This document shows positions 44,235-54,112 of a DNA stretch of 64,000 nt, one piece after another. Numbering within the stretch: the first letter of the stretch is position 1; every line of letters starts with the position of its first letter. The stretch spans positions 498,001 to 562,000 of the forward strand of contig CAJNDS010001635.1 in the NCBI GenBank assembly GCA_905221605.1. Direction: 5' to 3'. The translations under genes were made by a program, and so were the position numbers. Origin of the DNA: Symbiodinium natans (Eukaryota; Sar; Dinophyceae; Suessiales; Symbiodiniaceae). A model generated the notes under the pieces. That model saw nothing but the letters and a program-made list of their open reading frames with translations, was not told where the DNA came from and did no database searches.

Positions 44235-44235
44235 A
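44012..44235 (+). repeat. GTA/TAG trinucleotide repeat, unit 2 only
   Basis: About 74 units with AGG, AGC, ACT and TCG interruptions. The poly-Ser and poly-Val ORFs are artefacts. Confidence 0.95.
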
Positions 44236-44842
44236 TCAAAAAGCGGGGGGGTTGGGGGGGGCGCAGCCCCCCCCCATTTGCTCAGATTGCCCTATGGTCC
44301 TACACTGTCGGTCTGCTGGGATAGAATGAGTAGAGAAGTAGAGAATTTGTCTAAATTCCAAACCCCTCGTTTCTTGTTTTTGTTTCTTGTATTCATTCTT
44401 CGAAAATTAGAGAAGTAGAGAATTGATAGAGAATTAGAGTACAATCCAAATGAGAACAAAATCCTTTCTGACATAGTCAAAGAGCGTATGAGGGGGGGGG
44501 GGGGGTTTGTAATCTTCCCCCCCCCCCTTCATAATCCCAGAGAACTAAACCCCCCCCCCCCCCCTTATCCTCCATGGAGGACTAACCCCCCCACCCCGTG
44601 CCTAACGGCGCGGTCTCCGCGTTTCCGAGTTAGGATCACAGAAGCAGAAGACGACCAAGAACATCTGTGTCGGTATTGTTGTGTTCCGGTCTGTTTCCTC
44701 TATAGGGTTTCCACAAAAGGTTTGTTTTTTGGAAATGTGTGGGTAGTGGTACAACGCTGTGAATCACAGGTGTTCCGTTATCTGGCTGCGCAAGGACATG
44801 ACCAGACGTAGGCTTTCTTGGACATGCGTTCTTTGAGCACTT

Positions 44843-45125
44843 CTTCCAGCGGTGGCCGTCTCAAGAACTTTTTTCATCCAGAATGTCTGGTGAAGCCGAG
44901 CTTCACAGACCTCCCAGTTGCTTTTAAGTTGACGCCCAGGTGGTTGAGGTTGTCTGTATGTTTGCAGTGCTTCTTGCATAGACAGGGTGTGACGATCGAC
45001 GTTGCAGTTTGCAATAGCTCAAGTTGGTTCTCTGGACACTTCTGCCAGCTGTGGCCGTCTTAGGAATTTTTTGTATCAAGAACGTCTTGTGCAGCAAAGC
45101 TTCACAGACCTCCCGGTTACTTTAA
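44843..45125. repeat. Two tandem ~198-bp repeats with the same hairpin (unit 2)
   Basis: Repeats begin near 44851 and 45049. The first hairpin at 44885-44910 is perfect in the GTGAAGC stem with a CGA loop; the second at about 45085 has one mismatch and an AAA loop. One repeat fewer than in unit 1. Confidence 0.68.
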
Positions 45126-45556
45126 GTTGAAACCTCGGTGGGTTCAAGTTGTCCGCTTGTTTGCAGCGCTTCTTGTACAGACGGCACAGGGCACGCGACC
45201 AGGTCAGGCTGCTTTCAAGCACTTGTTGGTTTCTCCGAATCCTCCAACGTGTCAAGTTTCGAAGGTCGACGGGCCCTGGGCCCAACTTCCAAACCCGTCC
45301 GTGTTTTTCAGCACCCGCACGTTTTTCATGCGCGGTGTATGCAACAAGGCACCCCTAAGCTGGTGCTTTAAGCTGCAGGCAAGTAGAAGGTTTGCGGCAA
45401 CCGATGTCGAATCGCATCTAATTATAGTTTCGGGGCAGCGGAAAGCCTGCCTGATTTCCTTTACACTCTCTGTGGTCGGCGGCCGGCACAACACAAAACA
45501 TACTTCTCTCCAAGGGGGGGGGGGGGGGTAGGATAGGCATAAACTTGTAAGCTGAA

Positions 45557-45786
45557 CTCGAAACCCTAAACCCTAAATCCTAAACCCTAAAACCCTAAAA
45601 CCCTGAAACCCTAAAACCCTGAAGCTTAGATCGGCCAAGGCCATTTTGTGCAGAGAGGAGCCAGAGACAGGAGATGGAGAGTGCGAGTGGCAAAAGCTGC
45701 CTGAGAGGGTTTAGGGTTTATAGGGTTTAGGGTTTATAGGGTTTAGGGTATAGGGTATAGGGTTTAGGGTTTAGGGTTTAGGGTTA
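45557..45786. repeat. Telomere-like arrays of both orientations upstream of CCCH copy 3
   Basis: CCCTAAA and CCCTAAAA units (45557-45620), then TTTAGGG and TTTATAGGG units (45707-45786), on either side of a block shared with unit 2. They interrupt what is a continuous upstream region in unit 2. Confidence 0.85.
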
Positions 45787-45875
45787 GATGGCAAGGAGTC
45801 CAGTTGCAAAAGGGTTCGATGTCTTGGAAGTTGAGACTGGACTGGGCGTTGCCTAGAGTTGCTGAACGAAGCGCC

Positions 45876-45938
45876 ACTCCACGCGCCACAGGTGTGGTTC
45901 AGTTGTTGAGTATACAACTCCCTTTTCCTCCGATCGCC
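45876..45938 (+). promoter_or_regulatory. Probable trans-splice acceptor and 5' leader, CCCH copy 3
   Basis: CACGCG then CCACAG|GTGTGG, AG at 45890-45891, 47 nt before the ATG. The leader is shorter than in copies 1 and 2, with an internal deletion, but the acceptor core and the GATCGCC just before the ATG are kept. Confidence 0.48.
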
Positions 45939-46742
45939 ATGGCCGCCCAGAGGACGCGGCTCGTGACCGACGACTGCGACTCCGAAATCCGGCGGCTCCA
46001 GTTCCACAAGAAGACGCAGCTCTGCAAGTTCTTTGCGGTCGGCGCATGCACCCGCGGCTCGAGCTGCGCCTTTGCGCATGGCAAGGCCCAGCTTCGTGAT
46101 CAGCCGAACTTCTCGAAGACCCGCCTTTGTGCAGACTTCATGGAGCTGGGCGAATGCAAGCTCGGCCAAAACTGCAAGTTTGCCCACGGCAAGCACGAGT
46201 TGCGCCCTGGTTCCGCCGCCAAGGTCGGCCGGCCCTCGGCGCGGGGCGCTCAGGTGCCGAGTCCCGTGAAGCCCGCGGCCGAGGCAGAGGCGGCACAGGC
46301 TCAGGCGGTGATGCATGCATTGGAGAGCTTTCGGAAGCGCCAGCTACAGCATGAGCGTGCGGCAGTGAACCTCATGCTCCAGCGTGCGTTGCCCAGTGCG
46401 CCGCCCATGCCTGGGAAATGCCCGGTTAGGCAGGTCGGTACTGAGCAGTCCGAGCTTCTCGAGACATCCTTCAGCCGCCAGTCGACCTGGGAGGGCGTGG
46501 AGATCCTGTCCACGGGCTTCGGCAGAGCCTCCTCGGACGCCAGCTCCGTGGAGTCAAGGTCCTGCACGGCCATGGATGATCCACACGAGCCTTCCAGTGA
46601 GCTGCCCCATGTCGCGGGAAGCGCAGGCGATTCGGATGTGCAGGTGAAGAACACATTTATCCACATCCAGGTCGACGACGAGGAATTCGCTGCACCAGCG
46701 ATGCGTCGGACCAAGTCCCTGCCATCCTTCACAGGGCTTTGA
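45939..46742 (+). CDS. Tandem CCCH zinc-finger protein, copy 3 (diverged)
   Basis: 267 codons from the conserved ATG. Both CCCH fingers are intact, with changes such as Ser38Thr, Asp57Asn and Glu77Gln outside the zinc ligands. The central region has an Ala/Glu-rich insertion and a short deletion in the Ser/Asn stretch relative to copies 1 and 2. An in-frame ATG at 45819 would add 40 residues, but it lies before the conserved CAG|GTGTGG acceptor at 45890-45891, so the downstream start is preferred. Silent and replacement differences show this copy split earlier than copies 1 and 2. Confidence 0.92.
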   Translation: MAAQRTRLVTDDCDSEIRRLQFHKKTQLCKFFAVGACTRGSSCAFAHGKAQLRDQPNFSKTRLCADFMELGECKLGQNCKFAHGKHELRPGSAAKVGRPSARGAQVPSPVKPAAEAEAAQAQAVMHALESFRKRQLQHERAAVNLMLQRALPSAPPMPGKCPVRQVGTEQSELLETSFSRQSTWEGVEILSTGFGRASSDASSVESRSCTAMDDPHEPSSELPHVAGSAGDSDVQVKNTFIHIQVDDEEFAAPAMRRTKSLPSFTGL

Positions 46743-46814
46743 GGGGAGAACTCGTGAAGTTTCTGGCTAGATGAAATTGGAGATCTATGCAATTACTTAA
46801 GCACATGTGTGTGC

Positions 46815-46847
<33 letters not shown>

Positions 46848-47185
46848 CGTACGTACGTATGTATGTAATTTGCGCACAGGATGGCCTTTCTGAGCCAGTG
46901 GGCCACCGAGCCACCTTTGCGTGGCAGGGTTTGATTTTAAGCTCAAGGCTGCGTGAGATCTACAGGGTCCTTTTTGGTACCAGGTCCAACAGCGCCATAC
47001 AGCACCCAATGTTGTTGTTTTTTTCAATTCGCCGTGAGGCCTCGAATTGCCGGTTCCAGGGCTTTTGCCCTGCAGGATCTCTAAACCTTAAGCCCTTAAA
47101 CCATATATATGGTTCAGCGTCGAGCGTCCTGGCCCCCCCCCCCCCCCCCATGGTATCCCCCCCCCCCCCCAAGCCTACTCTACGG

Positions 47186-47634
47186 TCCCTAAACCCTAAA
47201 CCCTAAACCCTAAACCCTAAACCCTAAACCCCTAAACCCTAAACCCTAAACTAAACCCTAAACCCTAAACCCTAAACCCTAAAACCTAAACCCTAACCCT
47301 AAACCCTAAACCTTAAGTCTTAAACCTTAAACCCTAAACCCTAAAACCCTGAACCCTAAACCCTAACCCTAAAACCAACCCCCAACCACACCACAGGGGG
47401 GGGGGATCATCTTAGTACCCCATCCGCGGGGAAAACCCTAAACCCTAAACCCTAAACCCTAAACCCTAAACCCTAAAACCCTAAACCCTAAACCCTAAAC
47501 CCTAAAACCCTAAAACCCTAAACCCTAAACCCTAAACCCTAAACCCTAAAACCCTAAAACCCTAAAACCCTAAACCCTAAACCCTAAACCCTACCCTAAA
47601 CCAACCCCCAACCACACCACAGGGGGGGGGGGGG

Positions 47635-47640
<6 letters not shown>
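47186..47640 (-). repeat. Telomere-like CCCTAAA arrays with a 226-bp higher-order repeat
   Basis: Dense CCCTAAA with CCCTAAAA and CCCTGAA variants. The array is punctuated twice by an identical 22-bp word (CCAACCCCC then AACCACACCACAG, at 47375-47396 and 47601-47622), each followed by poly-G. The 226-bp spacing shows that array plus separator was copied as one unit. Confidence 0.88.
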
Positions 47641-47669
<29 letters not shown>

Positions 47670-47737
47670 GGGGCTGAATCATATATTCCCTAGTTCTGAA
47701 ACCCCAAACCTTAGAAGGCTAGCAGACATGGTTAAAC

Positions 47738-47837
47738 AAAAACCCTAAACCCTAAACCCTAAACCCTGAACCCTGAACCCTGAACCCTGAACCCTAAACC
47801 CTAAACCCTAAACCCTAAACCCTACCTAAACCCTAAA
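47738..47837 (-). repeat. Telomere-like CCCTAAA/CCCTGAA array
   Basis: About 14 heptamers, with an internal run of CCCTGAA variants. Confidence 0.9.
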
Positions 47838-47958
47838 CAGAGGAAGGGGACAAGGCAAGACCGGGCCTCGCTCCAAAGCAAACTCTCCCATGCGAGGGCT
47901 TTTCAGTTCCTTCGCCCGCGGGGATTGCTGCGCCAGTTTGGGAGGGCCATGTTTTAAT

Positions 47959-48038
47959 TGGGTTTAGGGTTTAGGGTTTAGGGTTTAGGGTTTAGGGTTT
48001 AGGGTTTAGGGTTTAGGGTTTAGGGTTTAGGGTTTAGG
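47959..48038 (+). repeat. Telomere-like TTTAGGG array
   Basis: Eleven consecutive TTTAGGG heptamers on the + strand, opposite to the arrays just upstream. It lies inside segmental unit 3, so it is interstitial. Confidence 0.92.
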
Positions 48039-48309
48039 GCCCCAGAAAGAGGACGTAAAACATAACCCGCCCCTGAAGAATATGTTGCCGACTAGTGGCC
48101 TAGCAACCTTGCCGGCCTTGTGCGAGAGTAAGCGTCGAAAGAACGGGCGAACCTTTATCAAGCCAGCATTCTTCATAGCAGAGAGCTGCGTGACAGAGTG
48201 GTCAGCATTAAAGGTCCAAATCGGCAGATGTTCCATCAACAGTAGACGTTGATCTGCGCAGCTCTGTCTGGACTAATTATTAGATGCTAGCTGCTAGATG
48301 CTTCGGGAG

Positions 48310-48560
48310 ACTACTTTGCAGCTTCACAGTATCCACAACCATTTCCTCAATGATGAGTTGCAAGTTAGGCTTTCTGTGGCGACGGCTCCCCGGCGATGTG
48401 GCTGTGCGTGCATTTTCAATCAAGCATGTCTCGTGAAGCTGCGCTTCACAGACCCCCCCCAGCTTCTCTAACTCGACACTTCGGTGGGTTCCTCCGGCTT
48501 GGCTACGCACCAAAAAGCTTGTGTACAGTGGGCATAGGGCCAGCTCCAACAGACAGAAAC
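48310..48560. repeat. Diverged hairpin module (unit 3)
   Basis: The sequence around has drifted far from units 1 and 2, but GTCT-C-GTGAAGC-TGC-GCTTCAC-AGAC at 48428-48453 keeps the complete stem with a new loop. Flanking words such as cagaccccc and cttcggtgggttc keep their order, so homology is likely. Confidence 0.58.
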
Positions 48561-48799
48561 ATGAGTTTCAGTATCTCTGATGCAGCCCATGGTTGAAAGG
48601 CCCTGTGTCCAAGCCTACCGAGTTCTTCAGCATGCGTGATTATCCTCGATGTGAGCAGCAAGGCACACTTAAGCTGTTGCCACAGGCTGCTGGTAGTTCG
48701 TGATGTATAACATGTTGCGACTGCCTCGAGCTTTCTTCCAGCATCAGACATTCTAGTTGTTGCTAACACCGGGCCATAGCTTGTCATTAAGCCATGCAC

Positions 48800-50000
48800 C
48801 CGACCTGGACAGGAAAGATAGCCGGGTTGTGTTCTGATGCTGCCAGCCGGTCTTAAGTTTTCTGGCTGCAGCCTTCATTCATTGCGAACTCTTCTGTCAG
48901 CGTTCAACGCCCATGAGCACTCTGGACAACCTCATCACCCAAATAGCCCTAAATTAGGTACCCTAAACCTGAAACCTTAAACCCCAAGCCCTAAAACCCA
49001 AACCCTAAACCCTAAGCCATTAACTACAATGAAGAGAGATCGCTGCGCCGACCTCCGGCTTGATGCGAATGCGCCATCTTGCACCGACGGAAAATAATAA
49101 AAAAACTCATGGGTTTAGGGTTTAGGGTTTAGGGTTTAGGATCTTTATGTCTGGACTTCCAGGCGAGGTGGCAGGCAAGTTTTAAGGAACAAGACCAGGG
49201 TTTAGGGTTTAGGGTTTAGGGTTTAGGGTTTAGGGTTTAGGGTTTAGGGCTTCCTATATGCAGATGGGGCTTCCAACTTTGGGAACTGGACCTTTTTTGG
49301 GGAGAGGCGGAGTACATTGATATTCCTTTGTGGGTGATTGGACAGTTGGTTGCAGCTATGTGAGAGTTGTATGGAGTTGTGCCATCTGAGTGTCGGCTTG
49401 AAGAGTGGGCGTGATTTTTTTGCAATTTTGTAGAATGTTAGTGGTTGTATGTATGCTTGCTGACTTCAAGCCTCGAATCCGAAAAAGCGGCAACGCCGCA
49501 CCACAAACCCTGAGCAGGAGCAAGCTACGACGTGCGCGCCGCCGACGCCCTGGAAGCCCAAAGCGGTGACGGTGGGACACGCAATGCCCTCTAAACCCCA
49601 TATCAAGCAAATCATTGCACTCCTAACACCGAAATTCCGCTGAAACCCCGGAACATGAGCATTGGAGGGCTCCATAGCCGCGACTCGAGGGACTCAGCAG
49701 AGCATTATAAGGTCTACAGGGCTTCGCGCTGCTGGTGAGATCTACCAGTCGACTGCTTGTTGAACATTTCTTGATACGAGTCTCTAGATAAGTCGCTGCT
49801 GAACAGGGCCCGAATAATTCCCAACCCTCAAACCCCGAAACGTAGGGTTTAGGGAAAGGGTTCCCTCGCCCCGAAGGGAAAGGACCCTGAATTGCCGGAG
49901 GTGTCCTCATACCCTTCGCCATTCGCAGCGTTCGGCGCAGCTGCAGTGAAACAGGTGGATTGCTTAAACTGCTGAAAGCAGTCTGGGTAGTCCTCGAAGT
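48800..50000. other. Non-coding stretch with telomere-like arrays
   Basis: Arrays at 49102-49142 and 49198-49250. No exon-like island or element recognised with confidence. Confidence 0.4.
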
Positions 50001-50029
50001 TCGGGTCCCTTTTGGGTCCCCTATCTTTT

Positions 50030-50412
50030 TTTGCTGCACTGTGTGTCTGAGGCCGCGACCTGTCGACAAGTAACAATGAGTAGCCGCTTCAGGCTGCTTG
50101 TGAATCCAGACAAAATAAGGAAACTAATACGGCGGGATACCGTCAAAACCATCGAATTTGGGGGTCCACTTGTGGCCAAGCGATTTCCTATCAGGGAGAC
50201 ATACGCTTTGAGCAAGGCTAGCTTGGAGAAAAATGAACATCTGATGGTGAATATGTTGACACCTCATGGACCCATAGAAGCCACTAAGGCTTTTCATACC
50301 AAAGACTGCCGCTGATTTAACATGTTTAACGGAATGAATACTGGTCGGAAGGCCTTTGCACAATCTTAAGAAGAAAGTTCTGAAGCGAGACACCAGGATG
50401 CGGGCGGTCATG
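50030..50412. repeat. Dispersed duplication, copy 1
   Basis: About 380 bp from TTTGCTGCACTGTGTGT to GGATGCGGGCGGTCATG, matching 60330-60672 in the same orientation at high identity by eye. Sequence outside the block is unrelated. Confidence 0.88.
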
Positions 50413-50777
50413 CCCGGGACCAACCAACCAGGAAAGAAACCATACACTGCAAGAAACTCGGTCAAAACTACCAGCCAGGGAGTTCGTTCCCCTTGAGGCC
50501 TGTCGCAAAAGAACCATCTCTGCTCGCTTACAAAGTTGGCAAGGGCTTCAGCAGCTGCTTGAGACAATGGTCTTCTACCCCGAAGAAGCGGGTCTAGGCT
50601 AAGCCCTTGCCACCCTGAAAACTGCATCCCTTCTGGCTGGAGATGCGCGAAGAAGCCGAGATATCTGCGCCGAAGGCAGTCAAAGAGGAAATCAGGCGGT
50701 AGAGTAAGTAGAGTATTCGTTCTGTACATCTGCAGCACCTTTGTTTCAACATCCCCAAGCAGAACAGAATGTCCCAT
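50124..50777 (-). CDS. Hypothetical protein, 217 codons
   Basis: The longest ORF outside the CCCH cluster with normal composition. It is rich in Leu, Phe and Arg, with DFLFDCLRRRYLGFF and LAVYGFFPGW as visible segments and no recognised domain. Its 3' half is repeated at 60388-60684, where a 36-nt in-frame deletion and a later frame change occur. It could be a real gene fragment carried by a dispersed repeat, or chance; the opposite strand is also partly open (50031-50315). Confidence 0.35.
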   Translation of the reverse strand: MGHSVLLGDVETKVLQMYRTNTLLTLPPDFLFDCLRRRYLGFFAHLQPEGMQFSGWQGLSLDPLLRGRRPLSQAAAEALANFVSEQRWFFCDRPQGERTPWLVVLTEFLAVYGFFPGWLVPGMTARILVSRFRTFFLRLCKGLPTSIHSVKHVKSAAVFGMKSLSGFYGSMRCQHIHHQMFIFLQASLAQSVCLPDRKSLGHKWTPKFDGFDGIPPY

Positions 50778-51051
50778 TAAATGACAATTACTGTAGCATT
50801 TGCGAGGGCGCTTGCTATTTAACCGCCTGCGGGGCTTGCAAGTGTCCCCTATCTAGTGCGGCGCCCTCAAGGACCCTAATTTAGAACCACCCCATGAAGA
50901 GTGGGTTGTAGGGCCTCCTTGTAGGAGCTGCCTGTGCAAGGCATGGCGAAGTGCAGATCCCTGCAAATTCCCAACTGAAATGCTGTCTCTGAGGGTTGCG
51001 GGAGTTCCCCTAGTGTTGGATGAGGGTATATAGGGTTTAGGGTTTAGGGTT

Positions 51052-51150
51052 TAGGCACAAGCCCCAGCTACGTAGGCTGGTGGCAAACAAAGACCCCCGT
51101 GCTGTAGCCAGGAGCGCCGGACTCGTACCTTGGCGCGGCGGAAGGGCCCC
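51052..51150 (+). CDS. Exon-like island, basic
   Basis: Reads LRRLVANKDPRAVARSAG after a TTTAGGG array. Basic, perhaps ribosomal or RNA-binding in character, but not recognised. Confidence 0.3.
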
Positions 51151-51900
51151 GAAGAACAGGACGCTTGGAAAAGTTCTGAGGGTTTGGCGTCTATGGCTAT
51201 GGAGATTCTGGTTCGGACATGTCTTGGAGCATCCTCATACCACTTGAAGCCTAAGCCATCCTAAGCCCATAGATCTACCTGGAAAGCGGCACCCCTTTTC
51301 AGCTCACAGACTGCACTGTCCAAAGGAAGTGACTACGAAACGCCACGCTTGAAAGCCCCTAAACCTCTGGCAGGAGGCCACCCACTCGCCTCCCAGCGGC
51401 GGCAGCGGTGAGATGTCACCAAGCTCACCCTCCTAGCACACGGAGAAATGCGTGCAGCGTCGTGTCTGGGGGCTTCAGGGTTTATGAGCTTGATGGCGCA
51501 CGCCATATGTTGTAGCTTGGCAGAGCTCTCATGTTCCCTACATGTTCCTCTTCTCCCAGTCCCTTCAAGCGATATCGCAAGAAGTGAAGTCGCAAACAGC
51601 TGCTGTTCCAGGGTGCCTGTAAACCATTCCAACTCCTCAAACATCCCACCAAAACCACCAGATGCAAAGAAGCGAAATCCAAGAGGTTTGCTGTATTCCG
51701 GCGCAGTTGCACCTACGGTCCTGGCTGCTATCCTCTCTGCTTGCTCCGTCGTTGGCCATGCGTCTTTCTGTCCTTTATATCCAGAACAACCCCGCCTCGT
51801 CGAGCGGGAGGCAACAATCTAAGTCCCACCAACAGAGCAGCATTCAACAACACAGTCGCGCGTTAGAGGCAGCGTTTTCCCTTTGTCTGAATCCTTCAGT

Positions 51901-51997
51901 CTATATCCCCCTTGGGAATTGTTTTATATGTTTGTTCATACAAAACCCAAGAGGATATTAAGAAACATATTTTATTGAGGTTCTAAGGGGAGTGTAG
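51901..51997. mobile_element. MITE family E copy
   Basis: 97 bp. CTATATCCCCCTTGGGAA to GGTTCTAAGGGGAGTGTAG with internal AAACCCAAGAGGATAT. Flanks (CAGT and GCTT) do not match, so no target duplication is visible. Confidence 0.82.
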
Positions 51998-52550
51998 GCT
52001 TTCCAGTGTGGGAGAAGCTTAGGATTGCACATTCGCACTCGCATGAGTTTTTTTACTTTGGGATGGTGGAGGTGCGAATGTATTCTAGGCCCTGAGTTTA
52101 CTATTCCGGGTTCTCAAGTCCCATTGCCCCAATCCCTCCATTTAGGGTTTAGGGTTTATTTAGGGTTTAGGCTTTAGGGTTGAGACTCCAGTCCATCCCT
52201 CCACCGTAGCACGGACACTGAGGGCAGACGCAGATGCCCGAGACTCAGCTGCGGCAAGCCATCCAGGATGCTAAGGGGCTTTGTTAAGTTCAGTTGTCGG
52301 GTTTTGGGTTTAGGGTTTAGGTACAGGGGGCCCAAGAACCCGGTTGAAAAGATACGGACTATCGGACTTAGGCAGGGGTGGACAGTTCCATGGGATCGTC
52401 TTTTTTGCTGGGGCTGTGTGGCTGACGCGTGAAGGAATGCTTCACGTTGCCCTCCCTAAACCCTTAACCGTAAACCCTAAACCCAGGTTCACAGGCCTAG
52501 GCGCCCAAGTAGAGGTGTGGCTTGCTGCAGTCCAGCTTCGTCCGCTCTAT

Positions 52551-52642
52551 GGGGGTTTCCGAAATAAGGGGCACCTTATTGGGGTCCTTAGCGTTTAGGG
52601 TTTAGGGATTGTGTTAGGGGCACCTTCTTTTCGCAAACCCCC
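52551..52642. mobile_element. MITE family B copy with telomere repeat inside
   Basis: Termini GGGGGTTTCCGAAATAAGG and CTTCTTTTCGCAAACCCCC are inverted repeats. Two TTTAGGG units lie in the middle (about 52591-52604), where the copy at 61901 has ordinary element sequence. Confidence 0.78.
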
Positions 52643-52884
52643 ATGTAAGGCAGCAAGGAGATCACTCGACCCCCTGTGTTTTAGACAGCCGGGGGCATCT
52701 CACCGAGCGCGCACCTTTTGGATTTAGGATTTAGGGTTTAGGGTTTAGGGTTTATTGTTTAGGGTTTAGGGTTTAGGGTTTAGGAGGTTGACGGTCTTCT
52801 TTAGCGTCTTCTAAGTGGCAGATTTTGCAGGTGTTTGTACCTATGTTGGCTTTGCATCCTCTGAGAGTTTGAGATGGCTGGCTA

Positions 52885-53165
52885 TTATTACTCTCTTACG
52901 ACAGTACTCCTACTATATTACTACACTGCTATTTTGCGAAGTTCAACATATTGACTATTAGTATTCGTATACTTCATATATAGAGATATACATAGGTAGA
53001 TAAGCGATAAACTGTGTGATTACTGTGTTTTCTGCCCTACAATTACGCAACTAGATTAGTATCTTCTTCTGTTGTTCTATGCTTCTATCACGCAGGCATC
53101 GCACCATCTGATTACTGTACTCTTTTACTCTATCAGGATATTCCTAAATTACCATATTACTAGTA
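52885..53165. other. AT-rich degenerate TATTACTAC stretch
   Basis: Recurring TATTACT, TACTAC and GATTACTGT words suggest an old trinucleotide array. No coding signal. A similar AT-rich block lies at 13080-13290. Confidence 0.55.
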
Positions 53166-53166
53166 C

Positions 53167-53296
53167 TCCCTAAACCCTAGACCCGAAACCCTAAACCCTA
53201 AACCCCAAACCCTAAACCCTAAACTCTAAACTCTAAACCCTAAACCCTAAACCCTAAACCCTAAACCCTAAACCCTAAACCCTAAACCCTAAACCG
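53167..53296 (-). repeat. Telomere-like CCCTAAA array
   Basis: About 18 heptamers with a few CCCGAAA, CCCCAAA and CTCTAAA variants. It ends at an exon-like island starting near 53312. Confidence 0.9.
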
Positions 53297-53311
53297 TCGG
53301 TCTCAGGTCGA

Positions 53312-53369
53312 AAGGGTGGCGTTTGCCTCGCTGGTGGCGGCTGCAGGCCGGGGCCTGAGAGGAGCCTCC
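53312..53369 (+). CDS. Exon-like island
   Basis: Reads VERVAFASLVAAAGRGLR between two CCCTAAA arrays. Unidentified. Confidence 0.28.
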
Positions 53370-54060
53370 TTTAACCCTCAATAAACCCCCAAAACCCTAA
53401 TCCCTAAACCCTAAACCCTAAAAACCCTAAGCCCTAAACTTAACTGTGGACGTACAGTTCAGCTGGGCGGGCAAAAAACATCCCATGTAGATTCAAGGCT
53501 GTAGAAGCCGTAATGCCTCATGCGCGAAGCCGGCAAGTAAACGAGCGCTTGAATCGTTTCGGGTCGAAAATTCGACTCCAACGATGCTGCTTCTCGTACG
53601 TCGTTGGTCCTCGAGCTTGTGAGTTTTAGTTTGGAGTAACCCTAAACCCTAAACCCTGAACCCTGAACCCTGAACCCTAAACCCTAAACCCTAAACCCTA
53701 CTCGGCTTTGGTTTTGGGGGCTGCTCAGCTTCAGGGTTGCGGGAGGAGGGGGTCTTCTGTTGCGCTGACGGGGGTTCCAGCTGAAGTCTTATAAAGCTCA
53801 TCAGCCTCGGCAACCCGTGCAATTGAGGGGGAGAGCAGCTTCTGGGTTTCCCAAGTTTTGATATACCACTTCATGCAACGCAAATTGATTGATAAAGAGT
53901 TTGCTGGCCGCCTGCCAGTGCAAGTCACAACACAAAACAAGAATGTGTGGTTTTGCCAGTCTGGCTATGGTTCTGGGTTTCAAGTTTCAGGCCGCGGCTG
54001 AAGGTATCGGGGCATTGAAGTCTTCGGCCGAGAGTTGGAGCAGAAAACGGAGTTTCGGGT

Positions 54061-54112
54061 TTGATTTCGAGCTCGGGTCCTGGCAGCTGCCCATGCAGCT
54101 GATGCAGCAAAG
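54061..54112 (+). CDS. Exon-like island with GT donor
   Basis: Reads FDFELGSWQLPMQLMQQR, then GTCAGT. It precedes the CPRC island and may belong to the same gene. Confidence 0.35.

Larger units (their letters stand above)
40750..45500. repeat. Segmental duplication unit 2 of 3 (CCCH cluster)
   Basis: Second unit with CCCH copy 2. Relative to unit 1 it carries an extra block of about 250 bp at 42808-43060 and a poly-G plus TAG-repeat block at 43760-44620, and has two rather than three of the hairpin repeats. The upstream stretch at 40846-40960 also matches unit 3 at 45622-45690. Confidence 0.82.
45622..48760. repeat. Segmental duplication unit 3 of 3, diverged and interrupted
   Basis: Holds CCCH copy 3 and its 3' flank to about 47060. 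It is then interrupted by telomere-like arrays (47186-48038) and resumes with a diverged copy of the hairpin module near 48310-48760. The block after the hairpin (aggccctg, then ttcagca, then gcaaggc, then ctgttgcc) keeps the order seen at 40400-40540 and 45270-45400. Confidence 0.65.

Noticed and set aside
43895-44418. Poly-Ser, poly-Val and poly-Pro ORFs of 130-160 codons
   Set aside because: Direct translations of TAG and poly-G repeats.
45636-45660. Possible relic of the dinoflagellate spliced leader (GCCATTTTG) upstream of CCCH copy 3
   Set aside because: Only nine bases match and the paralogous site in unit 2 reads GCCGCTTTG; too short to support a reinserted mRNA.
47186-48038. True chromosome end or fusion point
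   Set aside because: Unique duplicated sequence continues on both sides and array orientation is the reverse of a fusion scar.
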